From Ophthalmolycus amberensis (Eukaryota > Chordata > Actinopteri > Perciformes > Zoarcidae), in contig JAFEUB010000314.1 of assembly GCA_024529925.1 (NCBI GenBank), forward strand, positions 405,001 through 469,000: a stretch of DNA of 64,000 nt, read 5' to 3'. Below, in pieces: positions 23,801-35,291 of this stretch; within the stretch, counting starts at the first letter, position 1, and each line of letters starts with the position of its first letter. The translations under genes and the position numbers were made by a program. Below the pieces are notes generated by a model. It did not search any database, had not been told where the DNA came from, and saw only the letters and a program-made list of their open reading frames with translations.

Positions 23801-26800
23801 CCGCATGCTGAATGCGCTCTTTCACAGAAGCCTGGATGTGTGACGCAGACGGATGATAGGAAATACAGAAGCTCTTCCCAGGCAGACGGGTCAAATACAG
23901 GCTACATTAAGTCCCCAGACTCCCAGATAACGAGAACAAATTTATCTGAACCGCAAAAAAAAAAAAGGTTAAGTTAATACTGGAGGTTTGCCACCACTGA
24001 GTTCAATTGTGTAATCATCTTAACCTCCATGCCCCCTTTACTCTAACGTCATGGAGCAGAGCGTGGATGACGCATAGGACCAAGCTGTACCAGCCCTCTG
24101 TTTCACAGAATCCTTGTGTATACTCTATGTATGTAGTGTGTATTTATGCATAGTGTCCCACAACTTCACACGCTACTAATGGGTGCAATAGCAACAGTAT
24201 TAAAGCCTCCTCGTTCCCCTGAGAGAGCATTTATAATCCCTGCAGACTTGCATCTAAATACTAATACATGCACACAAATGGTGTCGTCGGGTTACTTTCA
24301 CTGGAACTTGTGGACATGCGTTTTCAATGTGTCATTCATAGGCTCATTGAAAGGTATGATATACTTATATTGATTACAAGCAGAGTGGGAATGAATACTG
24401 AATTACAAAGCATTTCACACATACTACTGGGCCTGTTTTCACCCAGTTGGCTGGTAAGTGGCTGTTCCACGATAATGAGACGCTGGTGAATTCACTACTA
24501 CTCCGACTTTTGTAAATTCAAACTGAAGCACAGACTTCAAATCCATGTGAATATGGTCTTTTTCAGGCCTCATATGATACTCTAAGTTTATACAATCTAC
24601 ATCTTTATTGGTCGGGAGCAAAACGTCAGATCAACTTTCTGGTCCCAGGGTTTGAATTATCTTTACCTTATACCAAATCATACAGCAGTTTCAGAGGCAA
24701 AGTGATGTCTGCACATCCATACGCTCTGACGTTTGTTTTTGTTTTTTAAACGCGGCCACTATAAATAACTTGATATAAGTGTGTGTGACTCAGCTGACCT
24801 TTTTACCTCGGCTATTGCCTACGTGAGAATGCATCAATCTAAACTGTGTACACACACACACACTCGCCCTCTCTACATTCTGGTAGAATTTTCAGTCCAG
24901 GACTCTGGCCAAACTGAAGGTTAACACCTCTATCTGCCAACATCAGCTGCCAAAACCATGTTGCTATTTTAAATCGGAAGCCGTAGTCCCCAAGTGGCAG
25001 TGCCTTGGATAGTGGCAAGCTTCACTCTGTGTATGTAACATGATGCTTTGGAAAGATGGCCAGATGCTCACGTGAGCTGATGCCTTTGACATTTGAGTCG
25101 CCTGAATGATGATACCACTTATATTAATATTCTCACTTCTTTCATTGTTTCTGCACACATTGTAAAGGGTCAATGTTGCATATATTTGTAAAGTTAACAA
25201 AGTTATATTCTGTTTTTAGGTTTACTTTGTAACATCTGCTTTGGGACTATAGATGAAAAATAGCCTCTTGGCTAACTCTGGCGCATTTACAGCAATGTTT
25301 TTATAAATGTGCACTGTCACTTATAAACCAATAAATAAAAAGACATGTGCCATTAACTAAGTTGTGTCAAGCAGGTGCACAGAGAGAGCTCAGCAATTTA
25401 GACCAACAAAAAGGTCTTCCCCATCACACAGTTATAAATAAGTAGCTATCAGATGACACCGGTTTGACATAGTTTCCTGTCCGTCTTCGCTGGAATCCCT
25501 TCTAGCCTTTGATAACCCTTTTCTCTTTTCTGCTGACATAAGTAGACCACTGAGCCAAAAACTGCAGATTCAGCTTTCGCATTCAGTACCCTCAACTTCC
25601 CAATCTGCTGTGTCATGCTAGAGAATAATGACAGATGTTGTATTTTGCCCAGTGGCCAAGACAGAAAAAGAAACAGTGCTCAGCAATCCCCTCCCAGGAG
25701 ACCATTGTATCTGCAATGGCTTACAGTAACAGGAAATAATACATCTCTAGTGGGAATCAAACCTGCAACTCCAGCTGATTTAGTGCCTTGCTCAACTGTG
25801 TAAGGTCCAAGACCAACATGATGCTTTGCTTTGTCTTTTTGAGACTGAATACTGTCTATTCCCTACGTTATTAACTTTGTTCAATGTCCTACACCTGTTG
25901 TTTGGCTTAATTTGGAGTAAAGGAGTTTTTGGCTATTGAGAGGATTATAGTTCAGCAGAACAACCTGATGGACAGAGGCTTTAATTAGACAATCTATTCA
26001 TGAACTGCGGTCAATGAAATGAACATTAAGCATGCAGGAAAAGAGTTAGGCACAAATTAGAGGACAGCTTTTCGGAAAATAGGCATAAAAAAAACAAAAC
26101 GACCTCCAGAGAGGCTTTAAACCATATCAAAAATAAATGAAAACCATCTTAAATACTGAATGAATGCCTGCTTTCCGAAAAGCTGTCCTCTGATTTGTGC
26201 CTCACTCTTTTCCTGCATGCTTCATGTTTGTATTCATTGACCGCAGTTCATGGGAACATATTATCTAATGCCACTTTCAAGAAATCTGCACGCCTATACA
26301 TCCACATATGATATAGCCTATCATTAACGTGATACACGTGTTCATAAATACTGCGCAAACAGACTGATGCAGCAAACAAGGATTTCAAACAAAGTCACGC
26401 ACGAGACCTAACGCTTCAGGCGCTCTTACCTCTATTCGTTTTCTGCAACATTCGCAAATAGGTGCCGCATCTTTAAGAAACATCGTGTGTTTAAACATAT
26501 GCACAAACTCTACGGCTCAAGTTAAAGGCACTGCATCCAATAAGTCCAACGTTCAACCAAGCGCGCGGGTCCCATCGATAGTCCGACCGGCGTATTGGTC
26601 CGTGTCTAAACCATGTGTGCTGCTGGTGAGAGGTACCAGACTTTGCATCACTGCGGTGTTTGACAAAACCTTTTATTTACCTCCCCACAGGATAACGAGA
26701 TAACGTGTTTGTCCACAAGTACGAGGACGCGCCTTTTTACGCACCACGGTGAGCGATAAAACATCAACCCGTGCATGCAGTCCCCCCTTTGCTTAAAGCG

Positions 26801-26871
26801 TGAAATAGACTAGTAAAGCCGGTGTACAGAGGAGAGAAAAAAAATGTCCATAACTCACTGGGAAACTCCAT
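20877..26871 (-). CDS. epo: Erythropoietin (EPO), five coding exons
   Basis: Coding exons, 5' to 3' on the minus strand: about 26859-26871 (ATG at 26871, 13 bp, MEFP plus one base), 22326-22456, 22100-22186, 21732-21896 and 20877-21029 (TGA at 20877-20879). Phases join exactly to give 182 residues, the usual fish EPO length. Erythropoietin is the secreted four-helix cytokine driving red-cell production through EPOR. A signal peptide (LLALLLMVLEW) is followed by PICDLRVL at the mature N-terminus, the KSCREGC cysteine pair, TVPQTRVDFDVWEK, LHSHIDNSIRNLLSINAVLRS and the last helix VHVNFLRGKVRLLLLDAQ ending ACQQDVS. The five-exon plan with a tiny first coding exon matches mammalian EPO. There is no N-x-S/T sequon, unlike mammalian EPO. 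Intron 1 is ~4.4 kb, unusually long next to the others. Confidence 0.96.
22457..26858 (-). other. epo intron 1
   Basis: A long first intron between the 13 bp coding part of exon 1 (donor CCCA|GTGAGT) and exon 2 (acceptor TGTGGCAG|GACTG). It has no supported internal gene. It contains short TATC/ATCTAT repeats near 23141-23163, CA repeats at about 24851-24863 and the fold-back repeat at 25983-26270. Gene regulatory elements are possible but none can be identified with confidence. Confidence 0.6.
25983..26270. repeat. Large imperfect inverted repeat (~100 bp arms)
   Basis: The left arm (about 25983-26086) and right arm (about 26167-26270) are reverse complements with few mismatches and small gaps. 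Matching blocks include ATGAACTGCGGTCAATGAA, GCATGCAGGAAAAGAGT, AGGCACAAAT and GAGGACAGCTTTTCGGAAA. The spacer is ~80 bp, A-rich. A single transcript of epo intron 1 would fold into a long hairpin. It may be a MITE-like fold-back element or a local inverted duplication; no target duplication is obvious. Confidence 0.85.
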
Positions 26872-28380
26872 AGCGGTGTCCGCATTGCCCCTCACAGGGT
26901 CCTCGCGGTTTGGCCCATAGGTTCGTCTATTGCCGCTTAATTGGAAACGAAGCTCTTTTGTGGATCTCCTGTACTTATCCGGTAGGTGTTTCTAAAAACT
27001 GATCCCGTTTGATTTTTTTTATTGATGACTTTGAAAATAAAGTTGCATTGTTTCTATGACAATCCAAACTACCTCCTCCCTTAAGGCCACATGTTTTCTT
27101 TCATTGTTATCCAAATAATAGACTATCCCTGTTTATAAAACGTGTGGCCCTAATAAGTAAATAATGTCTTTGAAAAAAGACGCCGTGAGGAGACTTCCCA
27201 TCCATTGTTCGGATGTTTTTTTTTAGAAACCTTGATTTCAGTATCTTTTCAAAACACTAATTGTGAATATTGAAATTAGATCTCAAATGGGCTATTTTGT
27301 CCAAAAGCATCAGGTTTTTATTAGACAACTATGACTGGTGTCACATGCCAGGACACATCCAGCGGCCACAGGTCAAATGATGCTACATAAATCAAGATTT
27401 GACATAAATCAAACATAAATCAAATCTAAAATTTGATTTTGAGATTAAAATGTATACTGGTGCCAGCAGATCAGTAAGCGTGTACATGTTAGTCGCACTT
27501 TGCCATAACTTTTAACACCCTCTGCCCCTCTGCCCCCCTTTCCCACAGTGACACATATCCTCATCCAGCTTCCTAAACTTCCTCCTGCGCTCTCTACCCA
27601 TGCGTTTCAAGGTCGGTTTTTTTATTTCCTCAGGGAAAGACAGCAGGTGCTACTAAAGTTGATGTGACTGCATTAATGGAAAAGCATGTTACACTACACA
27701 CTGCTGCTGCTAATAGACCTTTATGTTATACTTTGATTCTGTTGTTATTGTTAAGAGTCCAAAGTAATGAATGATGTACAGTTTTATAACAGGTGTCAAT
27801 GAGTAGCTGTCTACTGCAGATAGTTATATGCTGGCAAGCCTAGTTAATATGTAGATGTGTAAATCACACTCTTATACTGCAGGCGTCATCTTCTGTATCT
27901 TTTGTTTTGTAAACGGCATTGAGGAGGATGTGACAGGATGTGAAAATACTCCATTATCTTACAGTATATTGACATGACCATCATTTTTACGTTTTCGTCA
28001 TGACATCGATCATTTTTGCTGACCCCGACTTTCCCCGTTGTTTGTTCACATAAGGATGTAACTAATATTTTAGCCAATTGATGCCAGAATAAACAGCACA
28101 TTTTTAGTTAAGCTCAACACTCCATTTTATTTATTGTTCATTTATGTTTTCCAATGCATTTATATGCCATTACATTATCATTAGATCAGTGGCATAAAAT
28201 GGTGTTAAAATAATATTAATATCGTTTTGTACAAATTTTCGGAACAATATATCATCCAACAAAATTAGTTATCGTAACAGTTACCACATTTCCCGAGCTT
28301 TCAAATCATCCATCTGGGTCTTGCTGAGCATTCCTATCCAATACCAGTGTACAAGTATCGCCACTTACGGGACTTCCCCC
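26872..28380. other. Region upstream of epo
   Basis: About 1.5 kb 5' of the minus-strand epo start. The part next to 26872 must hold the 5' UTR and promoter, but I see no decisive TATA or hypoxia-response pair. The rest shows no gene. Confidence 0.4.
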
Positions 28381-29830
28381 TTACAGCCCATCAGCAAGGC
28401 ATGCCCCATGCTTCTAATTGAAGCATATCGCCCACATTAAATCACTGCAGTAGAGCCAGTCCATGTCGGCTCGCCTGGAGGCCCAAACCCAATTAGTCGG
28501 GGGTCTCCAAAGACCAGCACTAGTCCTAAAGGAGCAGCTTGAACCTTAGCAGTGCCTTTATATTTCCCAATGGGAGAGCTGTATCAAAACAGGGAGAAAC
28601 TCTGGCAGCCATCCACGATTGAGAAACTGGTGACACGCTCCCGACTGGACCAGAAAGCAACGGACCTGCTGGTGGACAAAACTACAATGGTCATAGTGGA
28701 TGGAATCAACAGTTATGCCTTGGCCCTCCTTCAGAAGGATACCAGGCCCCATGTATGGCTTCCAAAGGAAGCAGTCATGCCAAACCTGGGAAACACAGAG
28801 AAGCAGATGGCTTTAGACCTTGTAACATCAACAGCACATTAAAGGCAGTCGGGAAGCTTGATGAAGCCGGTTATGTCCATACATTACATGAAGATACCCA
28901 CATCCATCAATTTGTGTGGCGTGACCTGGAAAGCAGCATTGAACCCAGCATTTGTGAATGGCCAGTATTATCATTTTGCTTTAACTGGCACATCAGGGAC
29001 CACACTGAAATAGGTGACGGGCTGAGATCCATAGTAGTCAGGATCTTGTATGTGGATAATTGCCTTTACAGCGTATCATCACCTGACAATGCCAAAAAGC
29101 TGGTGAATGAACTGCGAGAGCTGCTAGCAACTGGTGGGTTTGAAATCACACAGTAGGCCTCCAACAACCAAACTTCAGTGGACCACCTACCAAACAGACC
29201 CACCATTCCGGCTATCATTTTCTGTAACCGGTGTATCTTCTGTAACCGGTTCATCAGCAATAAATCATGGTGGAATTAGCAAGCTAGCTAGCTAACTAGT
29301 GGGCAGAGAGCAATTTAGCTAGCATGCTAATTCCACCATGCTTACAGATGATGAGACTAACAGCTGGATGGTGGCCAGCGGCAGAGCTGTGTCTGACGGT
29401 CCCTCCGTCTCACTCCCCATCACTCTGGGGAAGGACAAGCAACCAAGCTAACTAGCCAGCCATACGTCTCTGGAGCAGAGTTGGCGTCTATGTTGGTGGC
29501 ATTGCCAAGTGTTACAGCTAGACACCAACCAGCCCAGTGTTAGACAGATCCACACTTTCTGTGGTGCCTCCCAGCAGGCCTACGGGTTTGTCTACCTACG
29601 CATAGAAGATGAGGAGGGCTACATCCAACAGACAGAATGGCCTGATATGACCACAGCCACTGCCTTAGATGGCAAGGATGAGAGATGGATACGTTTCTTC
29701 TGTGGCATCGCAAGATTGACATCTACCAAATCAAAGCGACTACCTAACCCAGTTGAAGCTGTGGTAAAGCAGAGGGAAGGTGCTAATGGTCAGTCCAGCC
29801 CCCTTACTGCTGCCCACTTCAAAAGTTGAA
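28380..29830 (+). pseudogene. Decayed BEL/Pao-type LTR retrotransposon pol fragments
   Basis: Several frames carry pieces of a Pao-like polyprotein in the right order. At 28440-28560 there is a Gly/Pro-rich stretch like the protease-RT linker. At about 28980-29156 the RT is seen as IRDHTEIGDGL and VRILYVDNCLYSV followed by AKKLVNELRELLATGGFEI, the characteristic YVDN active-site block of BEL/Pao elements. At about 29560-29680 the segment FCGASQQAYGFVYLRIEDEEG resembles the RNase H start. Frameshifts and stops separate the pieces, and no LTRs could be found, so it is a relic. This is a transposable element of the fish genome with no functional product. Confidence 0.7.
29266..29340. repeat. Short near-perfect inverted repeat (24 bp arms)
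   Basis: 29266-29289 and 29317-29340 are reverse complements at 23 of 24 positions (CATGGTGGAATTAGCAAGCT versus the mirrored arm), with a 27 bp spacer. It is embedded within the BEL/Pao relic between its RT and RNase H pieces. It may be a small MITE footprint. Confidence 0.85.
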
Positions 29831-32800
29831 TGATTTGATCTGTATGGAATTGTGTGACTCACATACAGCTTTTGCTATCTGTCACCTTTCCATATATTTC
29901 TAATTGTGAAACTAAATGGGATTTCAGTGATGGCATGAAGCCATTCTTTTCTCTGCAATTCAAGCAGGCCTATTTATGTCCCAACCTGACCTTTGAATGC
30001 CCCTCTGGAGCCAGAGTAAAGGAAACGTATAGACATTTCCTGTAACATCCATCTATGTGTCATAGAGGAGGGGGCGTCGACCACGGGCTACATGAGGCTT
30101 TTGCATCACACAGGAAGCAAAAAATATGTTTGCATATGCATTATCTGGAGCGAACATGCAATGTGGGTCAAGTGAACCACAAATACTGATACACTGATAA
30201 AAGTTCCCTCATTTGCATACCTACTATTTCATAAGCCTACTGTACGTAAGGTGCATGTACACATGCTTGTGTACGCAAGTTAAAAAAATTATAAAGGTAA
30301 AATATAAAGATGTACTGAAAATAAATCATGAACAACATTATATTGTATCTGATATGAATATATAAATAATGAAATATCAAATAATATTTCTGCTCTTTTA
30401 CCTTCTTTCCATTCTCAACATTATGATGCCAAAATGCCAAAAATGTGACGCCCTAAGTTTCGGACTAATATGCATCTAACATAAATAGTTTTTCAGGTAT
30501 TAAAATATGTATTGAATATTCTTCTCATAAGTGAAAGACTTTCTCTTATAAATGTATTTATATATTACTGCTTGTGATATGAGTGAGCTTTAATAGTACA
30601 TGGTCACCGCTGTTCTAAGCTGAAAGCAGTGTTGACAAAAAAAATTGTTGCACTATTTGCTCAAAGGGCTGTTTGCTTATGTCTGAGCCAACATGACGGC
30701 GAGAGACTAGAGGGAGACAAGGTACGTGCTTTGAGCCATGCTCCGTGACCAGGAGGGGATTTGGGTGGGAGGCGAGGGAGGTGTGGGGAGTGCGGGGGCC
30801 GGGGAGTCCAGCCACAGTGACTCCGTGGTTGGAATGGGACACAGTTATTGAATTTAGAATGATTTAAAAGTGGAGGGGTGATGCAATGTTGGTCACGAAC
30901 CCAAACAATCTTTACCTGACGGTCAGGGGTGATGCAAAAAACAAGGCGGGAGAGGCTTTATCATACTATACAGAAGGAAGTGAAAGTGCACAGCTGTTAT
31001 ATTGGACTATAACATATGTGTGTGTGTGTGTGTGTGTGTGTTTGTTTTTCGCTTTCTCATCCAAGTTTTGGGCTCGTAGCCAGCGAGGTCTACTCCTCTG
31101 GCGCGACACAAGACAGGAAGCTGAGATAAAAGAATGGGGGGACTGTCTGTGAGGGACACCGGAGCCAAGGCAGGAGTCAAGACAGTAGCCACTGACGAGG
31201 TCGGAAGTTATTGTTTCAGCTTTCAGGCATCCACAGTGACATGAATTGTATCCCTCTATTGAACATAATGTGATCCCATGGCGATAACCACAAGTGTGGA
31301 GAAGCATTCCAGGACAGCAAACCTTATCGCTGGAGTTTCTCCCCGCTCAAATGCTGTTGAACCATACCTGCCTTATCACATCCTTTCCCTAACCATGCTG
31401 TCTTCTTTTTCACCTTTGTCACCCAAGACTTTGCCTTATGTCAAATATTTCCTTGGTTTGCGAAAATGTGCAGAAACCCTCGCAAGACTCTCTGTCTGAT
31501 GTAAACCTTAATCATTCGAGGTCAATGCCTAACCTCAACCATCTCGTTTCTCAAATCTAGGCTAGCCGTCTAGACAAGACCATTATCTGGTCGGTATCAT
31601 CCGACTTTTTCTTGTTTCTGGTATTCTTCTTGTTGCTCAGCTGCCCCTGGGCCTCTCATCACTTGTCATTTCCACCTCACACTCTTCCCCCTACTTTTGG
31701 CTGTCCTGTCTGCTACTTCCCTGACTTGCTGGCCCTGACTGTTGTACAGCTTGTGCAGCTTAAGGCTGCAGCTTTTAAATTCTAACTCAACCTTTCACCT
31801 CCATTTTGTAAAATGTCTCCTTAGATGGGACTTTCTCTTCGTTTGCCTGGATGGGTTATTCATGTTCAACGACTTACTGACAACATAAGCCTGATAGACA
31901 ATAGGACAATCGTCTGCCATTAATCTGATTACTTCAGTATATGTTTGCTTTCCAAATTTACAGCCAACACTAGAGCATTATTCTTGGCTCAACATCTCCC
32001 TTGTGCCTCGCTCTTGTTTACCTTTCTATGTTGGCGCCTAAACAAAAGAATAAATACTGTATATTCCAATGCAACCATGTCTTGTTTTGCATCCAACTAA
32101 GATGCCATCCATCCAACCCACCTTTTTTTTCTCTTAATGCATCAGTTCCACACAACTGGCTGCACTGTCAACATACTTCCCATGAGGTATGTTATCTCTC
32201 ACCGTACTAATCTCTGAGGGTGCTCTTTATTCAGGCAGTACAATTGATTCTAATATCACTGACGGACCTGGTTTTATTGTTTGCTTTATTATTGCTCGTT
32301 GTTTACTGTCTGATTAGCAACTCAAGATGCGAGACCGGAGTTGGAGTTGAGAGACGACATGTACGAGAGGATTTCTCCATCCTTTCTCCAATTCTGTGTA
32401 GAAATATACTACTAATTTGTTTTTCCAAACCCGTTATGGCACCGGAGGCAGGGGTTCACCTCCTTCATGAGTGCGGCATTTTTGTTAACATTATATTTTT
32501 GAAGAGGGACGAAACAGGCTGTTTACAAAAAGATAATTGTGTAAGTGTGGACTAGGACTTCGGCAACAAAAGCCTGGTTAAGGTTCAGGAAAGATCCTGG
32601 TTTTGTACTAATGTTAATAGAATAAACACTGCATGTCTTGTGGTTCAATTGTCCCTGTTTGTCTCCCTGTCCCTCCTCTCTAGCCACAATCCCTTTCTCC
32701 CTTCTTTGCCATTTTCCATCGATCCACCAGATGCCCTCAGACTTTCCCTCCTTTCCCAATCACCTGACTGCCCCATCCATCTGCACCCCCTGTTACCACT

Positions 32801-32879
32801 TCCCTCATCTGCTCTGCAGTCACCTGAGCTACCCCACCCATCTACACAGCTCCACATCTCCACCCCATTCCCTCATCAG

Positions 32880-32955
<76 letters not shown>

Positions 32956-35291
32956 CTGGCCCAAAACCTTTATTTCAATGTCAGTTCATCAAAGTTGCCA
33001 TGTGGTTTTCTGTCATGTATTCCAAGCTTCTGTTACCAGCCTGCCTGGCCTACTGCCTCATCTGAACCCCTGTTTGTGTCCTTCCCTTGTTTTCACTGTC
33101 CATCGTTGTGACATTAAGTCAGTTTCAATATTTAACCAAGACTGTGATCTTTTCTGGACTTTTAACCAAGTGGTTCGAGTCCCTAAACATAACCATAAAT
33201 AATGCTAATCATGCTCTAGCGGCGATACAATACTGTATTCCAAAACCGGATGTTGTAGGGAAAACGAATGGAATGCGTTGTCAGTGAATGTTTTGCAGAT
33301 GCATTCAGAAAAACATTTGCTGTTGAAAATTTGTATTTAAATTTAGACAGGGTAGCCTTTTTCTGAAGCTAAACAGCATAAATGGCTACAAATATTAACC
33401 CCAAACTCCAGGATTATTCATTCTGTCCCTGTGTAGTTAAAAGGCCCTCTTTGTGACAACATGAACGGGATCTGGAATAGTATCCAGTGATGTTAACATT
33501 GCATGTTTGTTTTCATCCTTGTACTGTTGCACTATCAACATCTCTGTTGTACACTGGATCAGTTTGCAATCAATTGTATTACAGAGAGGACCTAAATGTT
33601 CCCTGAGAGGCTCCAACTAAGAGACATCAAACATAAAACATTATCTGGTGTGCCATGCCAAGACCAATACTTGCATCACACACTCTAGTTTAACACGAGA
33701 CACAATATTTGATACAACAACACAGGAGAGCACGAACCACATAACTGATACGAGGGGTGAGGAAGTAAACATGCCCAATGCCTTAAATATCATAGGGGAA
33801 CTATTCATTAAGAATTATTTCACTTGTCCAGTTCTGCTCACACAAGTACTTTAAAATATAAACACAATTTATATGAAATAAAAAAAGAATTCTAGTGTTG
33901 AACATAATCAAATAGCACGATAAGACATTTGACCCCATTTCACCTGTACATTGTATTTCCATCTATGCATGCATAGCCCTCTAAAAAGCTGCTGGTGTCT
34001 CAGTTCTCGTGCTGGATCAAATATTGCTGTTAACCGCGATACTATATCAAAACAGAACCAATGCATCCTGAAGTCTTCTGACACAGAACCTTATTTTTTG
34101 GTATTTCAAAATATAAGTAGTCCCGCATCTGTTCAAACCACAAGCTTATTAAAACATTACGCAGCAAAGCCTAACGCCACAGAAGTTGATGTGACTGCTA
34201 TACTGTAACCAGCATATTCTAGGTCTAGAATCGATCTTCTTTAAAATGGAATTGTGAATTACATTAATGCAGTGCTTTATGTTCAGGGACGGAGATCCGT
34301 AAGTGTTGTAGCCCTGCTGTCATCAAACAAAACACTGCCAAGTGAAAACTAGGTTTCCATTTGGTCTGTCACGTCCTCTCACAGGACTGGACAAGTGTTT
34401 CTGCTGCAGACGGGGATGTGAAGCACAGTGCATGGCTGCGTAACGGTCCCATTCTTATTCAAATGTCTGGTTATTCTAGTGCACTTGTTGCCTCAGAGAT
34501 ATTTTAGGTTCCATTGTAGTTCTTAGGCCTCTTTGTGGAAATCCCTCATGGGTTTGTTCATGGGTGAATGAAAACCTACACACTCTTCTGTCATGATGAA
34601 AATCCCTGGTATGTCTAGAATGAAAAGACATTTAAAAGTATTGAGATAATTAAAGAAAAATAGATGTATGATAGTAACTTCAACACATCATTCGCAAAAT
34701 GATTGTTTATTGTACAATGCACAAAAATGAAACCATCAGGGTGGAGATTGGTCTGTTTGTTTCTCCTGGGGTCAGATACAACTTCCTCGAAGTAGGCACG
34801 ACTGAGCTTTGGTTTAGGAGCGTCCTCAGTCAAAACAGGAACAGCACTGCGCCGGCATGCAGCATGGAAGTGTTGTACTACATGCTCACACAGACGTCAG
34901 ACGATCTGCGTCACAATGTTGTTGTTGGAATTACTGAAGTTTACAGAAACAAAATTAGGCAGCATCCTTTAGTATTCATCCGTCGGAAATAATGAACACA
35001 TCCGTGCCACAGAGGAAAAAACCTCCCCTCCTTACATCAATGTATTCAAGTCTATTACTCATTTTACATTATGGCACACTCATCTCTTCTGCCAACATGT
35101 TCTGCTTGTAGCCGGCAGTGGTGTGTGTGGAGCTTTTTGTGATGGCTCTAGTAAAATAATGCTGCGACAGGCCTCCATGGCTTCAAAGTTATGAAAGATA
35201 ACTTGTAGGAGCTTTAAATGGCTTTTGTAGGTGCCTCCAATCAGTAGAACCAAGAATCCTAAATGTCAACCCTCATGATGACATGGATTCT
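29831..35291. other. Long intergenic region between the BEL/Pao relic and the zp3-like gene
   Basis: About 5.4 kb with no supported exon on either strand. Simple repeats: (GT)n at 31017-31041, (CT)n at about 32880-32921 running into (TA)n to 32944. Stretches of open frame are short and low-complexity. A candidate minus-strand polyadenylation signal for the zp3-like gene (TTTATT) lies at 34706-34711. Confidence 0.5.

Noticed and set aside
25640..25803. Possible tRNA-derived SINE with a B-box-like GGGAATCAAACCTGCA
   Set aside because: The B-box-like match is short, no A box, tail or target duplication could be found, so no SINE is claimed.
29066..29722. Minus-strand frames over the BEL/Pao relic
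   Set aside because: They are the reverse of the decayed pol fragments and show no family resemblance.
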